A stretch of DNA of 64,000 nucleotides from Sphingobacterium arenae (GTDB taxonomy: Bacteria > Bacteroidota > Bacteroidia > Sphingobacteriales > Sphingobacteriaceae). Both the position numbers and the translations under genes were made by a program. Below are positions 36,161 to 45,155 of the stretch, one piece after another. The stretch's first letter is position 1. Every line of letters starts with the position of its first letter. The notes under the pieces were generated by a model that made no database searches, was not told where the DNA came from, and saw only the letters and a list, made by a program, of their open reading frames with translations. The stretch covers positions 1,302,001 through 1,366,000 of the forward strand of contig NZ_JACNYK010000002.1 in assembly GCF_014692505.1 (NCBI RefSeq). The letters are read 5' to 3'.

Positions 36161-36274
36161 TAGGTATCCCAAAAGCCAATAGATAATAATAAAGGCGATG
36201 ATCGTCCCGAAACATCCAAGACCTAATTTCTTAGCTCCCCAACCTGCGATTATTGTTTTAAAAAACTTGTTCAT
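36158..36274 (-). CDS. 38-residue single-helix membrane protein
   Basis: A small gene, ATG at 36274 to TAA at 36158. The N-terminus is basic and amphipathic (MNKFFKTIIAGWGAKKLG), followed by a glycine/cysteine turn (LGCFG) and one hydrophobic helix TIIAFIIIYWLLGYL. Length, composition and clean start/stop placement against the purH terminator argue that it is real. I recall similar GWGAKKLG...CFGTII...YWLLG peptides in other Bacteroidota but cannot verify that here. Function unknown; a regulatory subunit of a membrane complex is one possibility. Confidence 0.7.
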   Translation of the reverse strand: MNKFFKTIIAGWGAKKLGLGCFGTIIAFIIIYWLLGYL

Positions 36275-36326
36275 GTGTATGTCGTTTTTCCGTTTTCATA
36301 ACACTACAAGAAAAATGCCGTCTTTT

Positions 36327-37280
36327 TCAAGCGGATAGTATATCCCGGACAGTAAGTATGCCCTCGAAATGTTTTTTTAATGAACGACCATCGCCGTGAA
36401 TGGTCCATATCTCCCGGGGATGTACCTGTTCTACATACCACAAGATATCTTCCCAATCGACATGATCCGAAATGTAGAGTGTGATATCGTTTTGTTTTTG
36501 CAAACGTTCCCAACCAGAAGCAAATGCCTTCAATACATTCTTCGCTTTGAAATAGCTGTTAAATGTCAGCGGTGGCACCAAATAGATCTTATTTGTGTGC
36601 CCATCTTTCATCGCTTTGCGATTATATAAGGAATAACGAAGTGGTTTATATCCCCACTCATTATATAGTTTATGAACAGCAGACATATTATGATGCACCA
36701 ATACTTCCCTTTCGGGAAGCAAATCATTTATCAATGCCGTTAGTCGTTGTGCTTTACCTAATGTATAGCAACCCAGCATAATATTGCTTGGTTTGTCCTT
36801 TAACTTCAATATTTCATTCTTAACATCGGGATGGGATACCGTGGGGTTGGCAAAAGTCGATTCTGTAATAAGAACATCTGCCTGGACCAATACCAATCGT
36901 TCACAAGTTGCGTCTTCCTGCAATTTATAGTCTCCGGTATACAAATACTTCACTCCTTGATACGTCATCAAAACTTGAGCAGACCCTAATATATGACCTG
37001 CGGGAAAAAAAGTGATATCCACATTCCCCAATGTAAATACATCTCCAAAGGCGACAGTGTTAAGCGCCATTTCTGGGATTTTCGGAAACTTATTTTTCAT
37101 AAATGCAAATGTGGCGGCGGTGGCATACATCTTCTGATGCCCGGTAGTCGCATGGTCGCCATGCGCATGGGATATAATATTTTTTGCAGCAGGATATAGC
37201 GCATCGATATAAAAATCGCCGTACCGACAATAATAGCCGATATCATCTTTTATAAGAAAATCTTCCAGAATCTCACTCAT
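36327..37280 (-). CDS. MBL-fold exonuclease-like protein (CPSF/YSH1-related)
   Basis: Metallo-beta-lactamase-fold hydrolase of 317 residues. The metal motif HAHGDH lies at about residues 38-43, with later ligands in FPAGHILGSAQVLM (His) and YTGDYKLQED (Asp). ITESTFANPTVSHP resembles the beta-CASP/RNase J-YSH1 group. Similar proteins are annotated as DNA-ligase-associated exonucleases, but no ligase or helicase partner lies here. The start overlaps the end of coaE by 4 bases, so it is translationally coupled to it. Confidence 0.85.
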   Translation of the reverse strand: MSEILEDFLIKDDIGYYCRYGDFYIDALYPAAKNIISHAHGDHATTGHQKMYATAATFAFMKNKFPKIPEMALNTVAFGDVFTLGNVDITFFPAGHILGSAQVLMTYQGVKYLYTGDYKLQEDATCERLVLVQADVLITESTFANPTVSHPDVKNEILKLKDKPSNIMLGCYTLGKAQRLTALINDLLPEREVLVHHNMSAVHKLYNEWGYKPLRYSLYNRKAMKDGHTNKIYLVPPLTFNSYFKAKNVLKAFASGWERLQKQNDITLYISDHVDWEDILWYVEQVHPREIWTIHGDGRSLKKHFEGILTVRDILSA

Positions 37281-37873
37281 GCTTTTAGCCCTTCTAGAAA
37301 GTGTTTATGTAGTGGTAATATCTGTGGAAGTAATGCGTGTACGCCATCGTTTAGGATCGTAAAATCCGCAAGCTTTAGCTTTTCTTCGTCGGACATCTGT
37401 TTATCTACGCGGTTCAGCACTTCTTCTCTGGTCATGGCATCTCGTTGCATCACACGTGTAATTCGAATTTCCAGCGGTGCCGTCACCAAAATGGTATAAT
37501 CCAGTTTTTTATAGGATCCACTTTCAAAGAGCAATGCCGCTTCTTTTAAGGTGTACGGAAAAGTCTGTGACAATGCCCAATCTTCCCCATGCTGAATAAC
37601 AATCGGGTGTACAATAGCATTCAGTTTGTCCAATTTATCTTGATCTAGAAATACCTGTGAGGCCAGATAAGAACGGTTCAGATCTCCCTCTTGATTATAA
37701 ACCTCCGTTCCAAATTCATGGGTTAATGCTTCTCGTATGGCTGAACTGCTATTCATCAGCTCTTTCGCTTCCCTATCTGCGTCATAAAACGGCACACCCA
37801 ATGCTTTAAAAACCCTTGCCACGTAGCTCTTTCCCGAACCTATGCCACCTGTAATACCAATTTTCATTCCCAT
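37277..37873 (-). CDS. coaE: Dephospho-CoA kinase
   Basis: Last enzyme of coenzyme A synthesis, 198 residues. P-loop GGIGSGKS at residues 9-16. The conserved substrate-side stretch is PFYDADREAKELM, and HPIVIQHGEDW and AALLFESGSYKKLDYTILVTAP carry the usual CoaE patterns. Length is normal. It sits 3 bases after the YbbR-like gene and overlaps the MBL-fold gene, consistent with one operon. Confidence 0.96.
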   Translation of the reverse strand: MGMKIGITGGIGSGKSYVARVFKALGVPFYDADREAKELMNSSSAIREALTHEFGTEVYNQEGDLNRSYLASQVFLDQDKLDKLNAIVHPIVIQHGEDWALSQTFPYTLKEAALLFESGSYKKLDYTILVTAPLEIRITRVMQRDAMTREEVLNRVDKQMSDEEKLKLADFTILNDGVHALLPQILPLHKHFLEGLKA

Positions 37874-37876
37874 AAA

Positions 37877-38830
37877 TTATCTTCTTACAAAAAAATCAAC
37901 ATTTTGTGGTTCTATACTGATAACATGACAATGTTCCGGAACTTTCGTTAAGATAACAGGTAGATTCTGTACTTTATTCTTCTCCCAATTTTCTATATCG
38001 ACAATCGCTTCAAAGTCCCGTGATGACCAATTATTATAATCCTGCAACGATACAAGAAACGTAACTTTAATCTTGCTCGGCAAGGTGCGAACAGAAGTAT
38101 ACCTCGAAGCGTTCTCCATTTTTAACGGCAGCTCAATCACTTTTTCTGTAATCTCTCCTACGGGGATAGTTATTTCCGAGAAGGTAGGATAAATCGTAAT
38201 GTTATTTTTTTGGTGTTTATTTAAATAGGCGATCGTCCGAATGTCGGTGGCAACCTCTGTACCACGAATCGTGTCTGTTTCCAAATAATCTATATTGGCA
38301 ACGTCTTCTAAAGGCCCCGTCACGGTAACATATTCAGGATTGGCTCGTGTATCGCCAATAATCCCATATTGCTTCTTAAACTGTATATCATATAGTGGAC
38401 GGATAGGCACTTTTCGTTGGGTCTGTTTCGAAAAGTCGAAATACAACGTATCCGGTGACACGCCAATCACTTGGTTATCGATTGGAAACTGTCGATTAAT
38501 GTATCCCAATTGATTCGAAAAAACAATATAATTTCTTGTCCTCAACCCATTTAAATCCACTTGAATATGCGGCGTATCGGGGTAGAGTTTCTTCAAGAAC
38601 ATCTTCCAGCCACTCATTCTCATCCGGATATTGACAGTATCTGACTGCAACGGATGAAAGGCCTTATTTTCTGGAACATTAACATAGGAAATTCCAGCGT
38701 CAATACGATATATCTGCTCTGTAGAAACGGCGAACAACAACCAAGCAACAAAAGAAAGCCCCAAGCATCGCAAAAATATTGCAATTTTTCGTCGTCTTGC
38801 CTTTGTAATTCGGGGTTGTGCCATAACCAC
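37877..38830 (-). CDS. YbbR/CdaR-like repeat protein
   Basis: Membrane-anchored protein of 317 residues. A basic start is followed by one membrane helix (about 24-42, CLGLSFVAWLLFAVSTEQIY), then periplasmic YbbR-like beta-domains: PIRPLYDIQFKKQYGIIGDT, EYVTVTGPLEDVANIDYLET and PVGEITEKVIELPL. In Firmicutes the related CdaR regulates the diadenylate cyclase CdaA, but no cdaA lies nearby here. ATG at 38830 and 38824 are both possible starts. It is separated from yajC by a terminator, so it may have its own promoter. Confidence 0.85.
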   Translation of the reverse strand: MVMAQPRITKARRRKIAIFLRCLGLSFVAWLLFAVSTEQIYRIDAGISYVNVPENKAFHPLQSDTVNIRMRMSGWKMFLKKLYPDTPHIQVDLNGLRTRNYIVFSNQLGYINRQFPIDNQVIGVSPDTLYFDFSKQTQRKVPIRPLYDIQFKKQYGIIGDTRANPEYVTVTGPLEDVANIDYLETDTIRGTEVATDIRTIAYLNKHQKNNITIYPTFSEITIPVGEITEKVIELPLKMENASRYTSVRTLPSKIKVTFLVSLQDYNNWSSRDFEAIVDIENWEKNKVQNLPVILTKVPEHCHVISIEPQNVDFFVRR

Positions 38831-38910
38831 AAAAATAGTAATTTTTAATTGTCCTTTTTATCTATGAATCTCCGCTATTTTATAAGAAAGGCTAAACACT
38901 TCGTGGAATA

Positions 38911-38940
38911 AAAAAAGCGACCTGTATTCAGATCGCTTTA
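38911..38940 (-). terminator. Intrinsic terminator after yajC
   Basis: On the minus strand TAAAGCGATCTG and CAGGTCGCTTT form an 11-bp stem with one wobble and an AATA loop, then a T-run. Confidence 0.85.
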
Positions 38941-38959
38941 TTACATAAGTCCTATTGTC

Positions 38960-39280
38960 TTATTTCTTGACGGTTTCACCGTTAGCTGCTCTCGAAGCAT
39001 CTAATGCAACGGCAGATTTATCAAACCGTATTTTCACGCCTGAACCGACATCCACAAGAAAAGTCGTCTCGCTAACCTCCACAATACGACCGTGGATTCC
39101 TGCCGTAGTTACAATTTTTGAGTTCACGCCTAGTTCCTCAATATATTTCTTATGGTCTTTTTGTTTCTTCATTTGTGGTCTGATCATAAAGAAATAAAAT
39201 ACGACCACAATCAGAATCATAGGTAGAAAGCTCATCAATCCCCCTCCTCCTGGTGCAGCTTGTAATAACGTTGTTATCAT
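38960..39280 (-). CDS. yajC: Preprotein translocase accessory subunit YajC
   Basis: Small inner-membrane protein of 106 residues associated with SecDF. One helix (about 16-34, SFLPMILIVVVFYFFMI), then the family signature RPQMKKQKDHKKYIEELGVNSKIVTTAGIHGRI and VDVGSGVKIRFDKSAV. It follows the DUF1573 gene by 66 bases on the same strand. Confidence 0.93.
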   Translation of the reverse strand: MITTLLQAAPGGGGLMSFLPMILIVVVFYFFMIRPQMKKQKDHKKYIEELGVNSKIVTTAGIHGRIVEVSETTFLVDVGSGVKIRFDKSAVALDASRAANGETVKK

Positions 39281-39346
39281 ATTATATATAAAATTAAAAG
39301 TTACAGAGTTAAAATCGTTTAATTATTGACGAAAGCCAAGGCATGT

Positions 39347-39778
39347 CTACTTTGACAAGACCTCTCCCTTCAACTGTACCGTTGTCACACGGTTTTCCGC
39401 ATTAGACGATATGGTCACAATTTTTTGCTGTTTACCTACCTGTCCATTGCTATCAAAGCTTACCTTTACCTCACCAGATTTCCCCGGCAGTACGGGCGTT
39501 TGTGTGTACGAAGGTGTCGTACATCCGCAAGATGCAGAAACCTGCGACAAAATTATCGGTGCCGTTCCCGTATTGGTGTAGGTATATACATGATCGACAA
39601 CTTCACCCTCTTTTATCTCGCCAAAGTCATAAACCGATTCCTCAAACTCGATTTTTCCTCCTTGCACAAGGTCACTTGCAGTCGTGTCTGTTGCCTGCTC
39701 TTCTTTATTTCCTGCATTTCCACAAGAAACCAACGCAGCGAATGCAAAACATATAAAAAATGATTTCAATATATTCAT
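39347..39778 (-). CDS. DUF1573 lipoprotein
   Basis: Lipoprotein of 143 residues with Cys19 (AALVSCGN). A single Ig-like DUF1573 domain follows: EFEESVYDFGEIKEGEVVDHVYTYTNTG, then the signature VSASCGCTTPSYTQTPVLPGKSGEV. The paired cysteines CGC in that motif are conserved in the family. Function unknown; these proteins are abundant in Bacteroidota envelopes. It is 4 bases downstream of nusB and probably co-transcribed. Confidence 0.9.
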   Translation of the reverse strand: MNILKSFFICFAFAALVSCGNAGNKEEQATDTTASDLVQGGKIEFEESVYDFGEIKEGEVVDHVYTYTNTGTAPIILSQVSASCGCTTPSYTQTPVLPGKSGEVKVSFDSNGQVGKQQKIVTISSNAENRVTTVQLKGEVLSK

Positions 39779-39782
39779 CCTA

Positions 39783-40730
39783 TTAATCTTTAAGTCCTCT
39801 ACCTGTTTTTTGAATACGTCCTTTTTCTGTCAGTTCTGCTAATATCTTATCCAGTATACCATTAATAAATGTATTACTTTTCGATGTACTGAACGCTTTC
39901 GAAAGCTCTATATACTCATTAATGGTAACTTTCACTGGAATGGTTGGAAAATTAATTAATTCGCAAATTGCCATACGCATCAATAGCGTATCCACCAACG
40001 CAATACGATCAGCTTCCCAGTTCTTCGTTTTAACCGAAATAAACTGTTGATATTCATCACCATATCGAATAGTTTGCTTTAACAGTTCCACAATAAACTC
40101 GCCATCCTCTTCCCAATTGGGTGTCAATTCTGCTAATTTATTTTGGCTCGGGTTTTCACTACTAAAATTCTTGAATGTCTTGGCTATCATCGCCTGCAAT
40201 ACTTCTTTGTCTACCTGCCAATTGATAAATTTTGCGTCGAAAACTTGGTCAATATCAGGCGATTTCAATATTATCTTCTTAAAAATAAACTTGATAATAT
40301 CTTTCTCGACCGCAATGGATCTATCTTCTTGCCGCAAATAAGCCATATATTCTGGTGAGCCCTTCAATTGTGCAAAGATGGAACGTACTATTTCAGGATC
40401 AAATGTCCAAGAAACGCTATATTTCTTCACCTTTTCCAAATAGCTTCGATTTTGCCGCAGTGATTCAATAAAACTATTGCTATTTAATTTTGTCGTATAG
40501 ATTTTATCTGCTTCTGTCGGTAAAAACTTATTGGCCCTTCCCTCCGCATCAACCAATACATATTCGGCAACTTCGTCGAGAAGATTCAGTGTCCAAATAT
40601 ACATTTGATTAACTTCATCAACACTCGTCAGTAGTGCTTTTTCAAAATCTCTCACCTGTTTATCCTGTGACAAACTAAACGCGTACAGCGTCTGCATAAC
40701 TTTCACCCTAAGGTGCCTTCTATTAAGCAT
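39783..40730 (-). CDS. nusB: Transcription antitermination factor NusB (extended form)
   Basis: RNA-binding antitermination protein of 315 residues, against about 140 in E. coli. The NusB fold is at the C-terminal end (EADRIALVDTLLMRMAICEL, then PTIPVKVTINEYIELSKAFS and STFINGILDKI, about 225-295). The first residues (NRRHLRVKVMQTLYAFSLSQ) also match the NusB start. The intervening ~180 residues form a charged helical insert common to Bacteroidota NusB. First gene of the run nusB, DUF1573, yajC. Confidence 0.9.
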   Translation of the reverse strand: MLNRRHLRVKVMQTLYAFSLSQDKQVRDFEKALLTSVDEVNQMYIWTLNLLDEVAEYVLVDAEGRANKFLPTEADKIYTTKLNSNSFIESLRQNRSYLEKVKKYSVSWTFDPEIVRSIFAQLKGSPEYMAYLRQEDRSIAVEKDIIKFIFKKIILKSPDIDQVFDAKFINWQVDKEVLQAMIAKTFKNFSSENPSQNKLAELTPNWEEDGEFIVELLKQTIRYGDEYQQFISVKTKNWEADRIALVDTLLMRMAICELINFPTIPVKVTINEYIELSKAFSTSKSNTFINGILDKILAELTEKGRIQKTGRGLKD

Positions 40731-40811
40731 AATTTAATTTAAAGAACGATTGTATATAAAATAAGAACGTATTATACTTTTACTATTTATTCGTTAACCG
40801 TGCGCACACGA

Positions 40812-41882
40812 TCATTTAATTTTCTTGATGTCAAATATACGCTTTTCTGCTAATTGTTTAGCAGCTTCGTATGTGGTAATGTTGTCTTTGACGGATTTTT
40901 GAATAACATGACGGGTCGCCCCGTAGATATTTTTTATCAAGGCTTCCGTACGCTCATTGCCATATCCTTCAAGCTCGGAATAACAACTAATTAACGCCCC
41001 TGAATTAATTAAAAAATCTGGTGTATATAAAATATCCCGTTCTTTAAGCAGCCTATTCGTTTCTGCTGCTTCTTTCAATTGATTGTTGGCAGATCCGGCA
41101 ATAATCCGGCAACGCATACGCGGAACAGTCTCCGGATTCACAGTTCCACCCAACGCACACGGTGCATATACGTCAGCATCCAATTCAAAGCTCGTCGAAT
41201 AGGTGATCGGTTCCGCTTTATATTTAGCGGCAATTTTCATCTTGCGCTCTTCCGTCATATCCGATACATATACCCGTGCATTTTCCGCACGCAACATACT
41301 TACTAGTTGCTCCCCTACGCTTCCTACACCCTGAACAGCAATTTTACGTCCGGCCAATCCGTCATCACCATACAATTCTTTAATAGCCGCCTTAATACCA
41401 TAAAATACACCTCGTGCCGCAAAAAGTGTTGTATCGCCTCCTCCGTTTAAAGAAGCTGGTAAACCGGCTACATAACTTGTCTCAGACAACATATATTCCA
41501 AGTCATGCTGCGTCGTACCAACATCCGTAGAGGCAATAAAATTTCCATTGAGTCCTTCCACAAATTTTCCGAATCGGCGCATGAGCACCTCTGTTTTATC
41601 GGTCCGGTGGTTACCTATAATAATGGCACTTCCTCCACCCAAATTAAGACCCGCCAGAGAAGCTTTATGCGTAATCGCTTCCGATAGACGCAACGCGTCA
41701 TCTACCGCATCGGAAAGCGATTCATACGGCAACATGCGTACCCCTCCAATCGCCGGACCTAATGTCGTATCATGAATAGCCACAATAGCTTGTAATCCGA
41801 CCGCCTTATCCTGGCAGAAAAATAAATTTTGATGACGAGAAATTGCCATCTTATCGAAAACAGAAGAATTATTCACTTCCAT
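40812..41882 (-). CDS. Glu/Leu/Phe/Val dehydrogenase homologue (leucine-dehydrogenase-like) with altered active site
   Basis: Amino-acid dehydrogenase family protein of 356 residues. The N-terminal catalytic domain has GPAIGGVRMLPY and THKASLAGLNLGGGSAIIIG; the Rossmann motif GVGSVGEQL lies around residues 185-193. In leucine dehydrogenases the motif reads GLNLGGGK, and that lysine (Lys80 in the Bacillus enzyme) is catalytic; here the position is Ser85. The first lysine (Lys73) and the catalytic Asp120 (STDVGTT) remain, 12 and 35 residues away as expected. The protein may be inactive, altered, or a regulator. A -7 box TACTTTTG lies upstream at 41920-41927. Confidence 0.85.
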   Translation of the reverse strand: MEVNNSSVFDKMAISRHQNLFFCQDKAVGLQAIVAIHDTTLGPAIGGVRMLPYESLSDAVDDALRLSEAITHKASLAGLNLGGGSAIIIGNHRTDKTEVLMRRFGKFVEGLNGNFIASTDVGTTQHDLEYMLSETSYVAGLPASLNGGGDTTLFAARGVFYGIKAAIKELYGDDGLAGRKIAVQGVGSVGEQLVSMLRAENARVYVSDMTEERKMKIAAKYKAEPITYSTSFELDADVYAPCALGGTVNPETVPRMRCRIIAGSANNQLKEAAETNRLLKERDILYTPDFLINSGALISCYSELEGYGNERTEALIKNIYGATRHVIQKSVKDNITTYEAAKQLAEKRIFDIKKIK

Positions 41883-41919
41883 AACATGCTTTAATACCTG
41901 TATATTCTTTTTGCTTCTG

Positions 41920-41927
41920 CAAAAGTA
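41920..41927 (-). promoter_or_regulatory. -7 box of the leucine-dehydrogenase-like gene
   Basis: TACTTTTG on the minus strand, 37 bases before the ATG at 41882. No TTG at standard distance. Confidence 0.4.
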
Positions 41928-42027
41928 GGGAATATTTTTTCAAATTTTAGCCTTACACTTCCTCTATAAAAAATCGAAGTGGATAAGGCGTGCTACAAAA
42001 TTCGCTTTATATTACAACGCAATTATA

Positions 42028-42058
42028 TTGCGTATAATGGTGAATTTACGTAGGTTTG
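42028..42058 (+). promoter_or_regulatory. Promoter of the ABC exporter operon, 6 nt before ATG
   Basis: TTG (42028-42030), 20 nt, TAGGTTTG (42051-42058), then TTTCCA and the ATG at 42065. Full consensus match; predicts an mRNA with almost no 5' leader. Confidence 0.65.
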
Positions 42059-42064
42059 TTTCCA

Positions 42065-43840
42065 ATGAAGGAGTTGGCTTATCTTAATAAATACTTTTAC
42101 AAATACCGTTGGAAACTCATACCAGGTGTCGTATTTGTCATTATATCTAACTACTTTGGCATCCTCCCTGCGGTCGTTATCCGAGAAGCATTCGACCTGG
42201 TGAAGGAAAACATCGATCTTTATAGGCTTTATGATGGTTTTGACAGACAAGATTTAGTATACCAAGTATTCGGCAGCAGTTTGCTTTTTTTTGGTTTTGT
42301 AGTCTTAGCCCTTTCGCTATTGCGCGGTATCTTTTTATTCTTTATGCGGCAAACGATCATTCTGACATCACGTCATATCGAATACGACCTCAAAAATGAA
42401 ATTTACAATCATTACCAAGCGTTAGACTTTTCTTTTTTCCGAAGAAATAATACGGGAGACATGATGAACCGTGCTACGGAAGATGTTAATCAGGTGAGAA
42501 ACTATCTGGGGCCGGCTATTATGTACGCCATCAATACCGTGGTACTTTCTATCATGATTATATACGCGATGTATAATGTAAACCCAAAACTCGCCACCTA
42601 TTCGTTGCTACCCATCCCCATCCTGTCTGCACTTATTCTGTTTATCAATAGGGTCATTAATCAACGGAGCGAAAGAATACAACGACAACTATCGGTACTC
42701 TCTTCCTTTGTGCAGGAAACATTTTCGGGAATACGCGTCATCAAAACCTATACACGTGAAAAGCAAAAAATGGACGTATTTGAGGATGAAAGCAATTTGT
42801 ACAATAAAGTTTCACTCGACCTGGTCCGCGTACAAGCGATATTCTTTCCATTAATCATCTTCCTCGTTGGTTTTAGTACAATCGTGACGGTCTACGTTGG
42901 AGGTATCGAAGTGAAAAACGGGACAATTACTGCTGGAAATATCGCGGAATTTATCCTATACGTCAATCAACTTACTTTTCCTGCTATGTCCTTGGCGTGG
43001 GTCACCTCACTTTTCCAACGTGCTGCCGCCTCTCAAAAAAGAATCAATGAATTTTTAAAAACCAGCTCGGATATAAAAGATGGACAGGAAAACAGCGTTC
43101 TCCAAGGTAATATAACCGTAAAAAACCTTTCGTTCACTTACCCAGAAACGGGGATCAAAGCCATAGACAACCTATCATTTGAGATAAAACGGGGACAAAC
43201 CCTGGCCATTATCGGGAAAACCGGATCGGGAAAATCTACATTAGCAAACCTGCTGTTACGGACCTATGATGCTGATCATGGCCATATTTATTATGACGGA
43301 TTACCGTTAAAAAACATCAAGATGAACACGTTGCGTTCTCAGATCGGTTTTGTTCCACAACAGGTATTCCTCTTTTCAGATACCATAGCTAATAACATTG
43401 CTTTTGGTTTGGATACCCTCGAAATGGATAAAGTTGAACAAGCTGCAAAAGACGCGGCTGTTTATGAGAACATCGTACATTTTGAAAATGGCTTCCAAAC
43501 TTCCATAGGCGAACGTGGTCTTACGTTATCTGGTGGTCAGAAACAACGGGTTTCTATCGCACGTGCACTCGTAAAAGATCCTCAAATACTTATTTTTGAC
43601 GATTGTCTTTCAGCGGTCGATACCAAGACGGAAGAAGAAATACTCCACAACCTGAGCCGTATTATGCAAAATAAAACGACCATTTTCATTGCTCATCGCA
43701 TCTCCACGATAAAAAACGCTGATCATATTATCGTACTGGAGGAAGGTCGAATCATGGAACAAGGAACACACGATGAACTATTAGCATTAGAAGGAGCATA
43801 TTTTGAACTGCATGAAAAACAACTACTTGAAACCGAATAA
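42065..43840 (+). CDS. ABC exporter, fused membrane and ATPase domains (MsbA-like)
   Basis: Type IV ABC exporter half-transporter of 591 residues. Six membrane helices (about residues 15-305), then the nucleotide-binding domain with Walker A IIGKTGSGKSTLANLL (about 375-390), signature LSGGQKQRVSIARAL (about 485-499) and Walker B LIFDDCLSAVD. The residue after the Walker B aspartate is Asp rather than the usual catalytic Glu, as in some heterodimeric exporters. ATG at 42065 was preferred over the upstream TTG at 42056 because the TTG lies within the promoter box. Substrate unknown. The next gene follows after 5 bases. Confidence 0.93.
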   Translation: MKELAYLNKYFYKYRWKLIPGVVFVIISNYFGILPAVVIREAFDLVKENIDLYRLYDGFDRQDLVYQVFGSSLLFFGFVVLALSLLRGIFLFFMRQTIILTSRHIEYDLKNEIYNHYQALDFSFFRRNNTGDMMNRATEDVNQVRNYLGPAIMYAINTVVLSIMIIYAMYNVNPKLATYSLLPIPILSALILFINRVINQRSERIQRQLSVLSSFVQETFSGIRVIKTYTREKQKMDVFEDESNLYNKVSLDLVRVQAIFFPLIIFLVGFSTIVTVYVGGIEVKNGTITAGNIAEFILYVNQLTFPAMSLAWVTSLFQRAAASQKRINEFLKTSSDIKDGQENSVLQGNITVKNLSFTYPETGIKAIDNLSFEIKRGQTLAIIGKTGSGKSTLANLLLRTYDADHGHIYYDGLPLKNIKMNTLRSQIGFVPQQVFLFSDTIANNIAFGLDTLEMDKVEQAAKDAAVYENIVHFENGFQTSIGERGLTLSGGQKQRVSIARALVKDPQILIFDDCLSAVDTKTEEEILHNLSRIMQNKTTIFIAHRISTIKNADHIIVLEEGRIMEQGTHDELLALEGAYFELHEKQLLETE

Positions 43841-43845
43841 ATCCC

Positions 43846-45144
43846 ATGTATCAAAGAGCTCTCCTATTATTCTACCTGATTACCTTTTGCTCCTCCGGCC
43901 TGTTTGCCCAACAAATTGTATGGAAAGATACGGTCGGCACACAAAAAGCTCAAGACACAACGGTACGCAATTTCTCTCATTTATATGACATCAGTGATGG
44001 TATAAAAGATATCGGGCGATTTATTCGTCATGATACAACAACCAAGGTTTCTAAAAAACGTTCCGGAATTTCCATTCTTCCTAACGTCAACTATAACCCC
44101 AGCATTGGTTTTCAAATCGGAGCCAAAGTGGTTGGTGGTGTGTATGTTGGCGACCCGGAAAATACCACGATGTCCACTTTTGCTACAGCATTAAACTATA
44201 CGACACGGGGTATTATTGTGGGTTACTTGATGCACGACACATACACACCAAAAAATAAATGGAATTTAAAAGGTGCTGTTTTCGTTGCTAAGGCCGTAGG
44301 TTTAGATTACGGAATGGGCATAGGAAATAATATACCTACGGATATTGTGCAGGAGGAGACCTTGAATAATCCCGAACGAAAACGTTATGTCAATCAATAT
44401 ACTGTCTATAGCTTTAACGAACGCATATATAAGAATCTTCTTCCCGGTATGTTCGTAGGAGCAGGCGCATTTATTGAACTGAAGCGCAACATATATACGT
44501 TAGGCGACCACGAATATACCCCTTTAGATGTCTATAGTGATTTAACCAACTATAATGCACATAAATATAACAACAATGGGCTGATGTTTAACTGGCAATA
44601 TATGACCCGTGATAACCCAAATAGTGCATATAAGGGAATTTACACGGATATCGTCTTACGCATGAGCCAAACATGGATGGGAAGTGCACAAAATGCATAT
44701 CAGCTACAAACAGACTTTCGCAAATACTGGCCGCTTTCTTCCGTTCGTCCCAATCATGTATTGGGGTTCTGGCATTGGGGATCCTATAACATAGGCGGTA
44801 ATTTAGCTTATCTCGATCTTCCTGGCACCGGAAAAGATGCATTCGCACGTACTGGTCGGGGATATACCAACGGTTATTTCAAAGGAAACTCTTTCTTCTA
44901 TTCTGAGGTAGAATATCGCTTTCCAATTCTACGCAATCAATTCTTAAGTGGTGTCGTCTTCGGCAATGTTCAAACGGCCAACGATCGTTTAGGAACCAAG
45001 CTTTTCCAGCAATGGCAGCCAGGAGGTGGTGCGGGGTTACGGGTGTTGTTCAATAAAGCTACACGCACAAACCTATGCATTGACTATGCTTTTGGTAGAT
45101 TCGGACAACGCGGTTTATTTCTTGGGTTAAACGAAGCTTTTTAA
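43846..45144 (+). CDS. BamA/TamA-family (Omp85-like) outer membrane protein
   Basis: Protein of 432 residues with a signal peptide (about 1-21, SSGLFAQQ) and a barrel-like body. The C-terminal part has EVEYRFPILRNQFLSGVVFGNV, WQPGGGAGLRVLFN and CIDYAFGRFGQRGLFLGLNEAF, matching the last strands of Omp85 barrels. No POTRA domains are evident, so it is a patatin-tail or stand-alone barrel type. It lies between an ABC exporter and a TonB receptor gene with gaps of 5 and 11 bases, so the three form an operon. Role unknown. Confidence 0.78.
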   Translation: MYQRALLLFYLITFCSSGLFAQQIVWKDTVGTQKAQDTTVRNFSHLYDISDGIKDIGRFIRHDTTTKVSKKRSGISILPNVNYNPSIGFQIGAKVVGGVYVGDPENTTMSTFATALNYTTRGIIVGYLMHDTYTPKNKWNLKGAVFVAKAVGLDYGMGIGNNIPTDIVQEETLNNPERKRYVNQYTVYSFNERIYKNLLPGMFVGAGAFIELKRNIYTLGDHEYTPLDVYSDLTNYNAHKYNNNGLMFNWQYMTRDNPNSAYKGIYTDIVLRMSQTWMGSAQNAYQLQTDFRKYWPLSSVRPNHVLGFWHWGSYNIGGNLAYLDLPGTGKDAFARTGRGYTNGYFKGNSFFYSEVEYRFPILRNQFLSGVVFGNVQTANDRLGTKLFQQWQPGGGAGLRVLFNKATRTNLCIDYAFGRFGQRGLFLGLNEAF

Positions 45145-45155
45145 ATCATATAGAC

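Noticed and set aside
42056..42064. TTG start of the ABC exporter
   Set aside because: It lies inside the TAGGTTTG promoter box; ATG at 42065 is the better start.
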